In this document: positions 1 to 9,840 of the stretch, in pieces
How the letters are laid out: the number at the start of each line of letters is the position of its first letter
Numbering within the stretch: position 1 is the first letter of the stretch
NCBI GenBank assembly: GCA_004335835.1
Contig: RWJK01000260.1
Span: forward strand, 1 to 25,986
From: Scenedesmus sp. ARA3
Taxonomy: Eukaryota > Chlorophyta > Chlorophyceae > Sphaeropleales > Scenedesmaceae
DNA: 25,986 nucleotides
Reading direction: 5' to 3'
Notes under the pieces: model-generated
What the model saw: the letters and a program-made list of their open reading frames with translations, nothing else
Database searches by the model: none
Told to the model about the DNA's origin: nothing
Made by a program: the position numbers and the translations under genes

Positions 1-76
1 AGCGTACAAGGGATTAGTATGCAAGTCACACCATGACTGCTGCTGCAAGTAGTGCTGCTGCTGCTGCTGCTGCTGC

Positions 77-412
77 TCACTTGAGTGCCTTCAGTTTAGC
101 TGCCACCTCCTGGTTAGACTCTGCTACCTTCTGAGCGGCTTCACTTGTCAAGAACTTCTGGCACGTCAACAGGTGGGTCTTAACGCGTGTAATGTTGCCA
201 GGTACAGACATGTTGCAGTGGTTGCACCTCTTCTGGCCGTTCACAGTGCTGATCTCGTTGTGCGCAAAGCTGGGCGCTGCACCCCTTGGTTTCTTGCTAA
301 TCGATGGATCTTCGGCGTCCAGCGCATGCCGGGAACGCGCCAAACCGATGCGGGCAGGGCCAGCATTTTGAACTTGCCCTCCCGCCTGCTGCTGCTGCTG
401 CTGCTCAGACAT
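77..412 (-). CDS. BED zinc-finger protein, likely first exon of a hAT transposase
   Basis: An ATG at 412 opens 111 codons. Residues 1-50 are low complexity and basic, with a poly-Q run after MSE. Residues about 60-88 form a BED-type zinc finger, with the pair CNHC, then a His and a final Cys in KTHLLTCQKFL. BED fingers bind DNA and sit at the N-terminus of hAT transposases. The stop at 77-79 overlaps a strong donor on the same strand (CTCAA followed by GTGAGC, exon end at 81), so the frame probably continues by splicing into exons left of the window and this is a first exon rather than a complete protein. The subterminal repeats and putative terminus directly upstream support a transposon origin. 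A domesticated stand-alone BED protein is the alternative. Confidence 0.6.
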   Translation of the reverse strand: MSEQQQQQQAGGQVQNAGPARIGLARSRHALDAEDPSISKKPRGAAPSFAHNEISTVNGQKRCNHCNMSVPGNITRVKTHLLTCQKFLTSEAAQKVAESNQEVAAKLKALK

Positions 413-413
413 G

Positions 414-468
414 TTTCAGTCGTTTCACTTTTCCGTTTCAGATTTCATAATTTCATATTTCAGTGAAA
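414..468. repeat. Cluster of TTTCA/TGAAA pentamers
   Basis: Six TTTCA pentamers occur in 49 bp at 414, 423, 436, 443, 451 and 458 (steps of 9, 13, 7, 8 and 7), followed by an opposed TGAAA at 464. They lie directly upstream of the BED exon. They may be subterminal transposase-binding sites, promoter elements of the transposase gene, or both. Confidence 0.5.
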
Positions 469-511
469 TTTCTTACACCGGGGCTTGAAACCGTGAAATG
501 GCACACCCCTG

Positions 512-769
512 GCTCAGCCTGAGCCCCAACCAAGCCTGCACAAGTGCTGCAGGTGCAGCAGCAAAAGCATGCGCATGCGCTATCGCTGAGTTGCAGATTA
601 AAGTGTAAGCGACTTGTGCTGTTCGTTCAGTGCATATTACGTACCAACAGTAGCAACAGCAGCAGCAGCACACTGCAGGCACAAGTCTCCCAGTGACAGA
701 CCATCAGCTTGCATGGGCAAGCAGCCACGTTGAACAAGCACACAGCACAGACTCAACGCGACTTAGTGC
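512..769. other. Spacer between the transposon end and the TMEM234-like gene
   Basis: About 260 bp of unique sequence, with a short CAG run near 657-671. It must hold the promoter of the gene starting at 770. I see no clear TATA box. Confidence 0.4.
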
Positions 770-1129
770 ATGTGGTCTGCAGTTGCAAGCTTGCTGGTGG
801 GACTGATCTGGGGCAGTACAAATCCACTCATTAAACGCGGCTCCTTGCAAGTGGAGCAATACCAACGACAGCACCCTGGCTGTGGCTTTTGGGCTTGGCT
901 GCAGCTGGGACTAATCCTGCCTTGGCTGATTAACCAGTCAGGATCTGCACTCTTTGTGCTGCTGCTAGCCAACGCAGCTGACCTATCAAGGGCGGTGCCG
1001 ATCGCCAACGCTGTGTCAATTGCAGCAAACGCAGTAGCTGACCTGTGCCTTGGAGAGCAGTACAAGCTGCAGTACCTGCTGCCTGGCTGCATGCTGGTTG
1101 GGGCAGGGCTGCTGCTGTGTCTCCTGTAA
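770..1129 (+). CDS. TMEM234 (UPF0546) family small membrane protein
   Basis: A single exon of 119 codons. The protein has four hydrophobic segments, near residues 3-18, 40-65, 73-90 and 100-119. The first carries GLIWGSTNPLIKRGS, the signature start of the TMEM234 family, which is related to the EamA/DMT transporters. The second half has NQSGSALFVLLL and then LSRAVPIANAV, also typical of the family. The length is close to that of animal and plant members (about 120-140 residues), so the model looks complete from the ATG at 770. The family is an integral membrane protein of poorly defined function. The TTI1 homologue follows on the same strand only about 200 bp downstream. A TGTAA overlaps the stop and another lies at 1136. 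Confidence 0.8.
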   Translation: MWSAVASLLVGLIWGSTNPLIKRGSLQVEQYQRQHPGCGFWAWLQLGLILPWLINQSGSALFVLLLANAADLSRAVPIANAVSIAANAVADLCLGEQYKLQYLLPGCMLVGAGLLLCLL

Positions 1130-1135
1130 CAGGAC

Positions 1136-1140
1136 TGTAA
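1136..1140 (+). terminator. TGTAA, possible poly(A) signal of the TMEM234-like gene
   Basis: TGTAA is the usual poly(A) signal in chlorophytes. This copy lies 7 bp after the stop, and another at 1126 overlaps the stop. The placement is very tight, so it is only a candidate. Confidence 0.3.
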
Positions 1141-1332
1141 CACCAGCAGTGAGCGCGTCTGGCCATAGGAGATTGTGCTACTGGCACAGGCACACTTGGC
1201 ACCACCTAGCCATCTCTTAGCAGCCACAGCTGCAAGCCCTGTCTGCACAGAACTCGTCCTGGTCAGCAGCTGACTGGACTGTTGGTGGAGGAGCCGTTCG
1301 TATTTCAGCAGCCAGCACAGCCTCACACTAGC

Positions 1333-3609
1333 ATGGAGGCAGCAATAGCGCAGCTGCTGGGTGGGCCAGCAGCAGCAGAGGCAAAGGCCCGCGTGTTCAG
1401 CCAACTCAAGCCGCTGTGCTCGCAGCTGCTGTTCCTGCGAGCACAGCCACAGCAGCTGCAGCAGACGCTCGACAGTCTCGCAGCTGCACTCGCAGCAGCA
1501 GAACCAGTTGGCTTGAAGGCATGCTTTGATTATGTAATGTACCCGTTGCTGTTCATGCTTGAGTCAGCAGCAGCTGCCAGGTCTCCTGCAAGCAGCAGCA
1601 GCAGTGGTACCGGCCGGACTGCAGCCGTAACAGTGCCAGCTATGATGAACGACCGCGCTGCAGAGGCTGCGCTGCAGTGCGTGCTGGCGCTGCTGCAGCG
1701 GGTGCAGGGTCTGGAGCAGGATCAGGTGCTGCCAGTGCTGCAGGCAGCAGCACGGCTGCTGGCGTTGCCACCTGGCGCAGCAACTGAGGAGGTGAGGGGG
1801 AGCTGTAGGACTTCTTGGGATTTGGGGTGCCGTTGAATTGTATTTTGGTGTTGAGATTGACAGCCTGTGATGGTGGTAGTGTAGGTGCTACAACTGATGA
1901 GCCGCGCGCGCCTTGCATTACTGTCGCATCATGTCATATGCTTGCGGCAAGTGATGTGAGGCAGGTCAAGGATGCAACCTTGTGCAGATCGTCCAGGCTG
2001 TCAGCTGTCGGCTACTGTGCTGGGCAGCAGCCCAATTCAGCCCATAAAGCCTACATGTGTCTTGATTGAATGGCTGACGCCTGTTGTGTTTTGTTATTTT
2101 GTTGCTGTTGGCCTGCAGATGCGGCTCAAGGTGTTCAGCATCATCTCCGCTCTCCTCGGCAGCAACACCAAACAGCACCACACTCAGCAGCAGCAGCAGC
2201 AGCAGCAGCAGGCGGCTGTTCTGCAGCAGCCCTCCACGGCGCCGCTGTCAGGCATGCTCATCAGCAGCTGCCTGGCAGCAGCAGATCAGGAAGTGGCGGC
2301 AGCAGGCAAGGGCAGCAAAGCGCTGCGGCACGCTGCGCTGCTGGCGCTGCAGGCAGTGGTGGGTGCTGTCGGGGGTGGGCCCCGGCTGGCCTTCTTCCTG
2401 CCAGGGCTGGCTAGTGGGCTGGCTAAGCAGCTGCTGGCTGCAGGTGGGTGATCTGTCGTAGGCAGCGATGTGTGTTTCCAATGGGTTTGTGACACACTAT
2501 GGTCCTTCCTCCTTCCTACCAGGGCTGGCTTCTGGGCTGGCTAAACAGCGGCTGACTGCAGGTGGAGTGCAGACATTTGTGCAGCATTGATGCATGTTTT
2601 TGAGGTCTCTACATTGTCCTTGTTCCTGCTTGAACTGGCCTCTGGGCTGGCTAAGCAGCTGCTGGCTGCAGGTGGGTGATCTTCTGTTAGCAGCAAAGTG
2701 TGTTTCTGCTTTTGTCTACTTTGTGGGTCCTCGCCTGCCTGGGCTGGCCAGTGGGCCGGCTGAGCAGCCGCTGGCTGCAGGTGAGTGATTGGTTGATTAG
2801 CATTGATGCATGTTGTTGAGTTGTCTACATTGTGGTCCTTCTTCCTTCCTGGCTTAGTTAGTGGGCCGGCCAAGCAGCTGCTGGTAGCAGGTGGGTGATC
2901 TCTCGTGCATATGATCATCAGCAGCGGCTAATTTGCATGAGGTTTTTTTCTGTGATGTGGTGCCTGACCAACACTCTGCAGCATCCTGCAGCGTGCTTGT
3001 GTCTGCTGTTGGCTGTGAGCCAGTTGCCTAGTGCCGCTGTACTGCACATAGTGTACATCAACTTTGCGGCTTTTAGTGCACTCATTCGGTCTAGCTCTGC
3101 CAACATTGGTGCAGTGCAGCACACCCAATGTGGTGATGGTTGATGCATCTGTCTGGTCTGTCTTGCCGCTCTGCAGTGCCGCCAGCAGCAGGGGTGCCTG
3201 TCACTGGTGCAGCTTCCAGCAGCAGCAGCACTGCCCTCATCCTGCAGGTGATGACGCAAGCCGTAATCATGACACTAGGTGATGCAGCAGTGCAGCACAT
3301 ACCAGATTCCCAGCAGCAGCAGAACCAAGGGGTGCTGGCACTTGCAAGCAGCAGCATCAGCAGCAGCGTCAATGTGTCCAGCTCAGCAGATGCCCTAGCA
3401 CTGCTGCAGCAGCTGTCTCTACAGGCTACCAGCAGCAGCAGCAGCAGCAGCAGCGTCAATGTGTCCAGCTCAGCAGATGCCCTAGCACTGCTGCAGCAGC
3501 TGTCTCTACAGGCTACCAGCAGCAGCAGCAGCAGCAGCAGCCAGCAAGTGAGCTGCTCCTCACAATCAGACCTAGCAAACGGCAGCAGCAGCCTCACTCC
3601 AAAGCCACC

Positions 3610-3641
<32 letters not shown>

Positions 3642-4925
3642 GCTCTGCAGGCCCGGCTACCGACTTCACAGTGCAGCAGGATGCAGCCTGGCTAGCAGCC
3701 AGCAGCAGCAAGGTGCAGGCGCTGCTAGCAATGACGCTGCCGCGGCTGCTGAGCCATCCCCAGCCAGCTGTGCGAGCAGCGCTTGCTGATTCTGCTGCTC
3801 AGCTGCTGGATGGTGCCAGCAGGGCGCTGAGCAGCAGCAGGCAGGCGCTGATTGAGATACTGCTAACCATAGCAAATGATGACTACCAGCAGGTGTCACA
3901 GGTGGCAGTTGCAGCACTGCAAGGCATGCCATCTGGCAGCAGCAGCAGCAGTGCTGCGGCTGACGGCCTTGCAGATAGCTTGGCAGCTGCAATGGCTGCT
4001 GGTATGCGGCTAGATCTAGACAGCAACAAAACCACCAGCAGCAGCAGCAGCAGCAGCAGTAGTGTGCTGGCTGGGAGTGTGTTGGGTGGCGAGCTGCTGG
4101 TGCAGCTGTATGTGGAGCTGCCTGCTGCTGTGAGGCGAGGGGAGGCGACTGGTGCTGCTGCTGCCAAGCGCGCTGCTGCTGCAGTGCTGTGCACAGGTGG
4201 GCTGTTGTAGCGGGTGTGGTGCTGACGTGTCTTTGGTTTGGGCTGCATGTGCTGTACATCACCAACTGCGCAAGCATCTGCAGTGTCAATTGTTTTCCAC
4301 CTTGAACAATTAAAAGCACCACGATGATCACTCACAGCAGCATTAACAGTAAACCAAAGAACTCCTCACCTGCTGCCCACCTGGTGCCAAACCTTGGACA
4401 TGCCTGCTGCTTCGGTGCATCACCTTGCTTGTGCCACCTGGGTTATGTCTCACGTGTACTTGATGTGGCTGACGGCACGCCTGCTGCTGCAGGACCACTG
4501 CTGGTGTCCGCCAGCATCTTCAGCAAGCCATTTCTCACATTTCGATTTCCCTACATGTGCCTGCCTGCCGCAATTCTGCCTGCCTTTGGTGCTTCAGGAC
4601 TGCCCCTGGTTTCCGCCAGCATCTTCAGCAAGCCATTTCTCACATCTGCTGCCTGCTGCACTTCTCTGATCATCCCTGCTGCTGCAGGGCCACCGCTGGT
4701 CTCCGCCAGCATCTTCAGCAAGCCATTTTCTCACATCTGCCTGCCTGCTGCACTTCTCTGATCACCCCTGCTGCTGCAGCACCACCGCTGGTGTCTGCCA
4801 GCATCTTCAGCAAGCCATCCACGCTGCGCCACATCAGCAATGCACTGCTGCAGACCTTCCAAATGGACCCCAGCAGTGCGGCGCTGCTGCTGCGGGCACA
4901 GGCCGGTTTTGCAGGCGGGGAGGTC

Positions 4926-4960
<35 letters not shown>

Positions 4961-7900
4961 CGGCAGCAGTGAACAGCCAGCAGCCTCACACATTCCTGCA
5001 GGCACTGCTGGTACCTCACCAACAGCAGCAGCAGCAGCAGGTACTGCGAAGCTCAGGGCGGCAGCAGGGCATCCGCTGCTGCCGCGCATGCCGCTGTCGC
5101 TGCAGTACCTGAGCAGCTTGGACAGCTACAAGGCTGCAGCAGGGCTGGCAAGGGCACTGGGGAGAGCAGCACACCTGGCAGATGCACAGCTGCAGCCTGC
5201 TGCAGGCACAGGTGGGGGAGGATGCTGATTGTGCAGGTCTTATCAGTTCTTGATCCTGTGAGCTGATTGCGCGCTGCGATACGTTTTATCAATCCAGGTG
5301 ATCAAGGTGCTGCTGTAGGATCCATCGCTTGCATCCGCCGTGGTTAGGTGCCTGCTGTGCCAGTTCAAGTAAAAGAAACTGTGAGCAAGTTGTGCACTGC
5401 GATGAGCGCAAGTCAAGTCAGAAGAAGGAGGTGCTGCTGTAGGGTTGACCATCTGTATCCGACACCTTGAGACGCCTGGTGTGCCGGTTGGAGTGCAAAA
5501 CAACTGCCTGGACAAGCCACCTCAAGTGGAAGTGCTTGGTGTCGAAGGCAACTGTTACTGTGTTTTAAATCTAGCAGCCCTGACCGTGCAGCTCTGTGCT
5601 GCTGGTGGTTGCAGGAGACAGCAACGCCCTGAAGCTGCTGGTAGATGATCTGCTAGAGCAGTTGGCAGCAGCAGCATCACCCCACAAGCAGCAGCAGCAC
5701 GGCTCAACACCAGCATCACCAGCAGGCGCAAAGCGGCTGGGTTGTGTTACTCCAGCCGCCGGGGAGTGGCAGTGCCAGGCTGCTGCTGCAGCAGTGGTGC
5801 TGACTGAGGTTTTGTTCGGGGCATCTGAAGCCTGGCAGGCACCCATCAGCAGCAGCAGCAGCAGCAGCACACCTGGCGATCTGCAGCAGCAGCAGCAGGT
5901 GCTGCAGAGTGACAGCGGGTTTGAGGCAGTGCTGCTGCAGGTGCTGTCTGCTGCTACACAGCCCAGGCTGTGGGGCTTGCCCACCAGCCAGGCTGGGGCA
6001 GCAGCAGATGCTGCTGCTGCTGCTGCTGTTGCTGCTGATCCAGCTAGCAGGCAGCAGCTGCCAGCTCAGGTGAGCAAAGCAGGCTCATTATAGTCTGGCC
6101 AGCTGTGGTCCCGTTGAAGCCCATGGACACCTGCAGAGATGTTGTGCAGCTCAATCACGCTGCGATGTGGTGACGCCTACGGTGTGTCTTATTTTGCATA
6201 ACACGTTGTGTCAGACATACCTGCACTGCTGCTGATGTCCTGCACCAGCTGGTACAACTTCTAGCAAGCCACTGCCTGGTCCATATAACAAAGTACAACA
6301 CCAAGACGCTGACTCCCTCTGCTGCCTCCTCCTGTCCCTGCAGGTGCTAGGCGCAAATGCACTGCTGCTGCGCTGCCTCATCGACTGCACCGGCAGCATC
6401 GCCCGCTGCGCAGGCACCCGCTTCAGCAGCAACACCAAACTGCTGCGAGGAGCGCTGCTGCCACTCTTTGAGCGCCTCGCAGACCCCTGCCCTCTGGTTG
6501 CTGCTGCAGCAGGCACAGCACTCGCAAGCATCTGCAGGCACTGCGGCTATCCCCTTGGGCTGGGGCAGCTGGTCGGTCAGAATGCAGATTACGTGGTGGA
6601 TGGGGTGTGCAAGCGGCTGCGCAGCTTGCAGCAGCACCCTCGTGCGCCGCAGCTGCTGGCTGCGCTGCTGCAGGAGGCGGGGGTTGCTGCGCAGCTGCTG
6701 CCGCTGCTGGCGGAGCCACTGAGGGCTGCCCTGAGCGTGAGTCGGGAGCGTTATGTTTGACTCAGCTATGACCAGCAGTTTTGCCGACTGTGTTTGCGAC
6801 TGCCGGAACATGTAAGCAGCAGCAAAGTAGTTCGGCGGCATGACTAGGTAGAACTGTTGATCTGCTGCTGTTATGCCTGCAGCATGGGCTCTGCAGCAGC
6901 ACACCAACTGCCCTGTGCAACCTCAGCACATGTGCCTCACCCTGCCGTTGGTGCCGTTGCTGTACTGCATGCAGGGCCTATCCATTCTTGCGCGCAAGCA
7001 GCAGCCTGGCTACGTGCTGCCTTTCCTGCACATCCTGCAGTCAGTTGCAGCGGGTGCAGCAGCAGAGGCTGCAGCCAGCCGAGCATCGTTCCGGGAGCAG
7101 ACACAGCAGTGCCTTGAGGCTGCTCGAGCTGCAGGGCTGTTTGAAAAGGCGGAGGAAGACAGTGATCTGGAAGAAGATGCAGCAGCAGCAGCAGCAGCAG
7201 CAGCGGATGATGGCCGTGCTGGCACTCCAGAGGACTCAGCAGCAGCACGATACTTCAGGCGACGCATGCATCGGCAGGCAGCAGAGAAAGACGGCAGTGC
7301 TGCAGCAGCAGCAGCAGCCGCAACAGCAGCAGACGGGCAGCAACAGAGCAGCTCAGCGGAAGCCACAGCAGCAGCTGCTGCTGGCTTGAGCCAAACTAGC
7401 GCAGGCAGGGCTCCTGCAGGCTTATCCTCCAACCTCGACAGTGTAGCCCCGCTACCAGACACGCTAAAGCTGCAGCTGTCAGCGCTACAGCTAGAGCAGC
7501 TTGATCTTCAGTGGCGGCGGGCATACAGTGCAGCCAGCCTGGCAAGCTCCGCAGCAGAAGCCGCAACGCCGCTGCTGCTGCAGCGCAACCTACGCGCTGC
7601 TGTGCTCGCCGCATCCGTGCTATCAGCAGCGCTCGATGCGCTAGCCGCAGCCAGTGAGGCGTTAGATAGTGAAGAGAAGCTGTTTGAAAAGCTGCTAGCT
7701 CGTGAGCCAGATGCTGCGATGAAGCCTGCTCGGCCTGCTCCTGTGAAGCTGCTGCCTGCTGTGCATGCTGCTTGGCCGCTGCTGCTTGCGGCCTTGCAGG
7801 ACACGCGCAGCGTAGCACTGCTGGAGCAGGGGCTCACGTTGATGTGCAGCATGATGCGGCTTGCAGGAGGGAGGTTTATGGCTAGGCGGTTTAAACAAGA

Positions 7901-8831
7901 GGCTTGGCCGCTGCTGATGCGGCTAGCAAAGCAGGGCCCACAAGGTGGGGCCAGCGCGCTTGCTGCTGCAGCAGCAGCAGCCACGACAGGCGGTGCAGCG
8001 TCTGCTGCTGCGCTGCTTGGAGTTGGGCAGGGCCCTGGCAGTGATCGGCAGCTGCTTGGCGGTACTTCAGGCAGCATGCAGCAGCAAGGTGGCATCATGC
8101 AGACAGCACTACGCAGCTTGGAAGCCGCTGCAACGAGCAGCAGCAGCAGCAACTGGAATGAGGCCCTGACAAGCAGCAACAGCAGCACCAGTAGCCAGCT
8201 GCAGGAGGATGAGTCACTAGCGCCTGCAACGCTGCAGCGTGTGCAGGTGGCAGTACTGGCATGCCTGCAAGGCATCTGCAGCAGTGCTGCTGCAGCGCCT
8301 GCCCTGCAAGGGCCCCTGCTGTGGGATACATGCATGCTTGCTGCACCATATCTAGCAGACAGTCGGGTGCTGCCGTTGCGGGAGGCTGCAGCAAAGCTGC
8401 TGCTGGCAGCAGGGCATGTGGATGCAGATGCTGTGTGGCTGGTGCTGTTTGATTTGGGCAGCTGCTACCAAGATCTAGAGCAGCTGCTAGCCTTGTCAGC
8501 AGCAGCACCAGCAGCAGGAGAAGGCGCAGCAGCAGCTGATGTAAGGTGCAAGGCGGGTGGGGAGATTGCAGCAGGCACAGCAGCAGGCCAGGCCCCAGAC
8601 ACGCCAGCAGCGCCGCCCTTGCCTAAGCTACAGCAGCTGCTACCACGTGCAAGCACCAAACATGCAGCAGGCGAGGCCAGCAGCATGCAGCGGCTGCTGT
8701 GCAGTAGCGATGGTGTGTCATGTGGCAAGCGCGCTGCGGCGCTGCTGCCGCGTGTTGCGCAGCTGCCGGTGGCGTGGCATGTTAGGGCAGAGCAGCAGCT
8801 GCTAGAGCTGCAGTCTGCAAGGGCTCTATGA
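1333..8831 (+). CDS. TTI1: TELO2-interacting protein 1 (TTI1) homologue, 7 exons
   Basis: Exons by ORF and phase: 1333-1791, 2119-2443, 3177-4196, 4780-5211, 5615-6069, 6344-6736, 6975-8831. All borders are GT-AG with matching phases, giving 1646 residues. TTI1 forms the TTT complex with TEL2 and TTI2, which works with HSP90 to mature TOR, ATM, ATR and other PIK-related kinases. The N-terminus (VFSQLKPLCSQL, then FDYVMYPLLFMLE) matches the family's opening ARM/HEAT helices. Exon 6 holds the most diagnostic stretch, CGYPLGLGQLVGQNADYVVDG, near residues 964-985. The C-terminus has GHVDADAVWLVLFDL near 1510, also a family feature. The protein is longer than animal TTI1 (about 1090 residues) because Q, S and A runs encoded by CAG/AGC/GCA repeats interrupt exons 3-7. 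I chose the ATG at 1333 because the frame upstream has no ATG. Introns 2, 3 and 4 carry tandem repeats. Confidence 0.85.
2396..2900 (+). repeat. Five tandem copies of the TTI1 exon 2 end with its donor site
   Basis: The last ~45 nt of exon 2 (reading GLASGLAKQLLAAG), together with the GT donor and some intron sequence, recurs four more times inside intron 2. Equivalent exon ends are at 2443 (used), 2561, 2671, 2780 and 2890, so steps are 118, 110, 109 and 110 bp. Every copy keeps a GCAG|GT junction. The copy ending at 2561 also keeps an upstream AG and could form a 39-nt micro-exon. Confidence 0.85.
3360..3540 (+). repeat. 87-bp in-frame tandem duplication in TTI1 exon 3
   Basis: The segment starting GTCAATGTGTCCAGC at 3368 is repeated without visible change at 3455. 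It adds 29 residues (VNVSSSADALALLQQL plus a serine run). The AGC runs flanking both copies give an obvious route for slippage or unequal exchange. The lack of divergence suggests a recent event. Confidence 0.85.
4481..4830 (+). repeat. Four tandem copies of the TTI1 exon 4 acceptor and exon start
   Basis: Exon 4 starts at 4780 with PPLVSASIFSKP. The acceptor and first ~40 exon nt recur upstream in intron 3, with equivalent starts at 4493, 4598 and 4688 (steps 105, 90 and 92). Each copy keeps an AG before the exon-like part. I take the 3'-most copy as the real one because only it runs on into the open frame of exon 4. The other three share one frame that stops at 4761. Confidence 0.85.
5270..5460 (+). 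repeat. Diverged two-copy tandem repeat in TTI1 intron 4
   Basis: AGGTGCTGCTGTAGG occurs at 5305 and 5429, and CTGCGAT-type sequence near 5274 and 5397, giving a unit of about 124 bp. Unlike the other arrays it is purely intronic and contains no recognisable exon edge. Confidence 0.6.
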
Positions 8832-8940
8832 GGGTGGCAATTGCACTTCAGCTTGCTTGTCCTTCAGTGCTGGACACATGCATGCGTTCAGACATGTGTT
8901 GACCACCGTCCACGTAGATACGGCCAGTACAGCGCGTGGT

Positions 8941-8945
8941 TGTAA
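8941..8945 (+). terminator. TGTAA poly(A) signal for TTI1
   Basis: This chlorophyte-type pentamer lies 110 bp after the TTI1 stop codon, a usual distance. Confidence 0.5.
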
Positions 8946-9331
8946 GTGCAGGGCGTATCGACAGTCAACTGGACATCATGGCCTGCCGTGGTGGCCTTTG
9001 GCGGGACCACTTCAGGTCACAATCAATCTAATCTGATGAGCTCATTGAAATCATTTCAGGAGCAGCGGCGCTGGCCAGCGCTGCGGTTGCTCAGCATGTG
9101 CACAGTCGCCTCGCACCCGCCAGCCGCCAGGTGTAGCATGCGCCAGGCACTTGAAGGCCTGGTTTAGCACAGATATCTGAATGATAGCAGCTCTCTGCAC
9201 GCTGCCTGCAACACACACGGCGGTCGCTGCTGCATTCTGCATCATAACATGCCAGGCATAAGAGCTCACTGCTGACAATTCCTCCCAACCACCGACAATC
9301 CGCACCTTAAACCAATCAACCAGTCAATCAA

Positions 9332-9336
9332 TTACA
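9332..9336 (-). terminator. TGTAA (minus) poly(A) signal for the mTERF-like gene
   Basis: TTACA on the plus strand reads TGTAA on the minus strand. It lies about 390 bp beyond the stop at 9728 and past the two extra exon-tail copies, so those copies would be part of the 3' UTR or serve as alternative terminal exons. Confidence 0.4.
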
Positions 9337-9409
9337 CGTTTTTCTAGCAAGATTTCGATCCACACTCTACCACACCAGTCACTCAACTGAACCTGACTAC
9401 TAGAGATTG

Positions 9410-9840
9410 TAAACGACTCTTACGCGGCGCTGCCGTTCCCTTCCTGCCACTCCTGCTCCCCTGGTGGCTGCCCCAGCTTGGGCTTTTTATACTTGAACAA
9501 GCACCTCAGGCCCAACACTCTGTGGCACCATCCCTCTGTGGCACCATGGCACCACCAGTTGTTTCAGCACCTCACTTACTCTCACACAGTGCTGCCGGGC
9601 CCCTTCCTGCGGCTGCCCCTCCCCAGCAGGCTGCCCTACTTTGCCGGCCCAGTACTTGTACAGGTGCCCCAGCCCCAACACTCTGTGGCACAAGGCACCA
9701 CCAGTCAATTGAACACCTCACTCACTCTCACGCGGCGCTGCTGCCCCCTTCCTGCCACTCCTGCTCCCCCGAGGGCTCCCCCAGCTTGTTCCTCCAGTAC
9801 TTGTACAGGTGGCCCAGCCCTGATTCATCACCGAGCACCA
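9410..9840 (-). repeat. Three tandem copies of the terminal-exon tail of the mTERF-like gene
   Basis: The coding tail (LGHLYKYWRNKLGEPSGEQ and on) occurs at about 9728-9830 (used), 9580-9690 and 9420-9520. On the minus strand each copy still reads in a similar frame: HLYKYWAGKVGQPAGE in the second, and FKYKKPKLGQPPGEQEWQEG with a stop at 9420 in the third. Unit spacing is about 146 and 162 bp. Confidence 0.75.

Larger units (their letters stand above)
1..511 (-). mobile_element. hAT-type DNA transposon, 5' end (partial)
   Basis: Read on the minus strand, the stretch beginning at 511 opens with CAGGGGTGTGCCATTTC, which fits the CAGGG-type terminal inverted repeats of hAT elements. Just inside lies a cluster of TGAAA pentamers (plus-strand TTTCA at 414, 423, 436, 443, 451 and 458), like the subterminal repeats that hAT transposases bind. 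Next comes an exon encoding a BED zinc finger (412-77), the usual N-terminal DNA-binding domain of hAT transposases. The element would run leftward out of the window, so the catalytic domain, the other terminus and the 8-bp target duplication cannot be seen. The candidate duplication at this end is 512-519. The combination is convincing, but the boundary at 511 is inferred from the motif only. Confidence 0.6.
8832..9419. other. Convergent intergenic region
   Basis: This separates the 3' ends of the TTI1 gene (+) and the mTERF-like gene (-). It has no convincing ORF. It holds candidate poly(A) signals for both genes, TGTAA at 8941 and TTACA (TGTAA on the minus strand) at 9332. Confidence 0.5.

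Noticed and set aside
1282..1332. Upstream start of TTI1 at 1282
   Set aside because: The codon there is TTG, and the 17 extra residues show no conservation; the first ATG in frame is at 1333.
2396..2900. CRISPR-like array
   Set aside because: There are regular repeats, but the repeated part is coding exon edge plus intron, spacers are also similar to each other, and the setting is eukaryotic.
7508..8335. Long antisense open frame opposite TTI1 exon 7
   Set aside because: It is the shadow of a GCA/CAG-rich coding exon; the Ala/Ser/Leu/Cys-rich reading has no family signal, whereas the plus strand matches TTI1.
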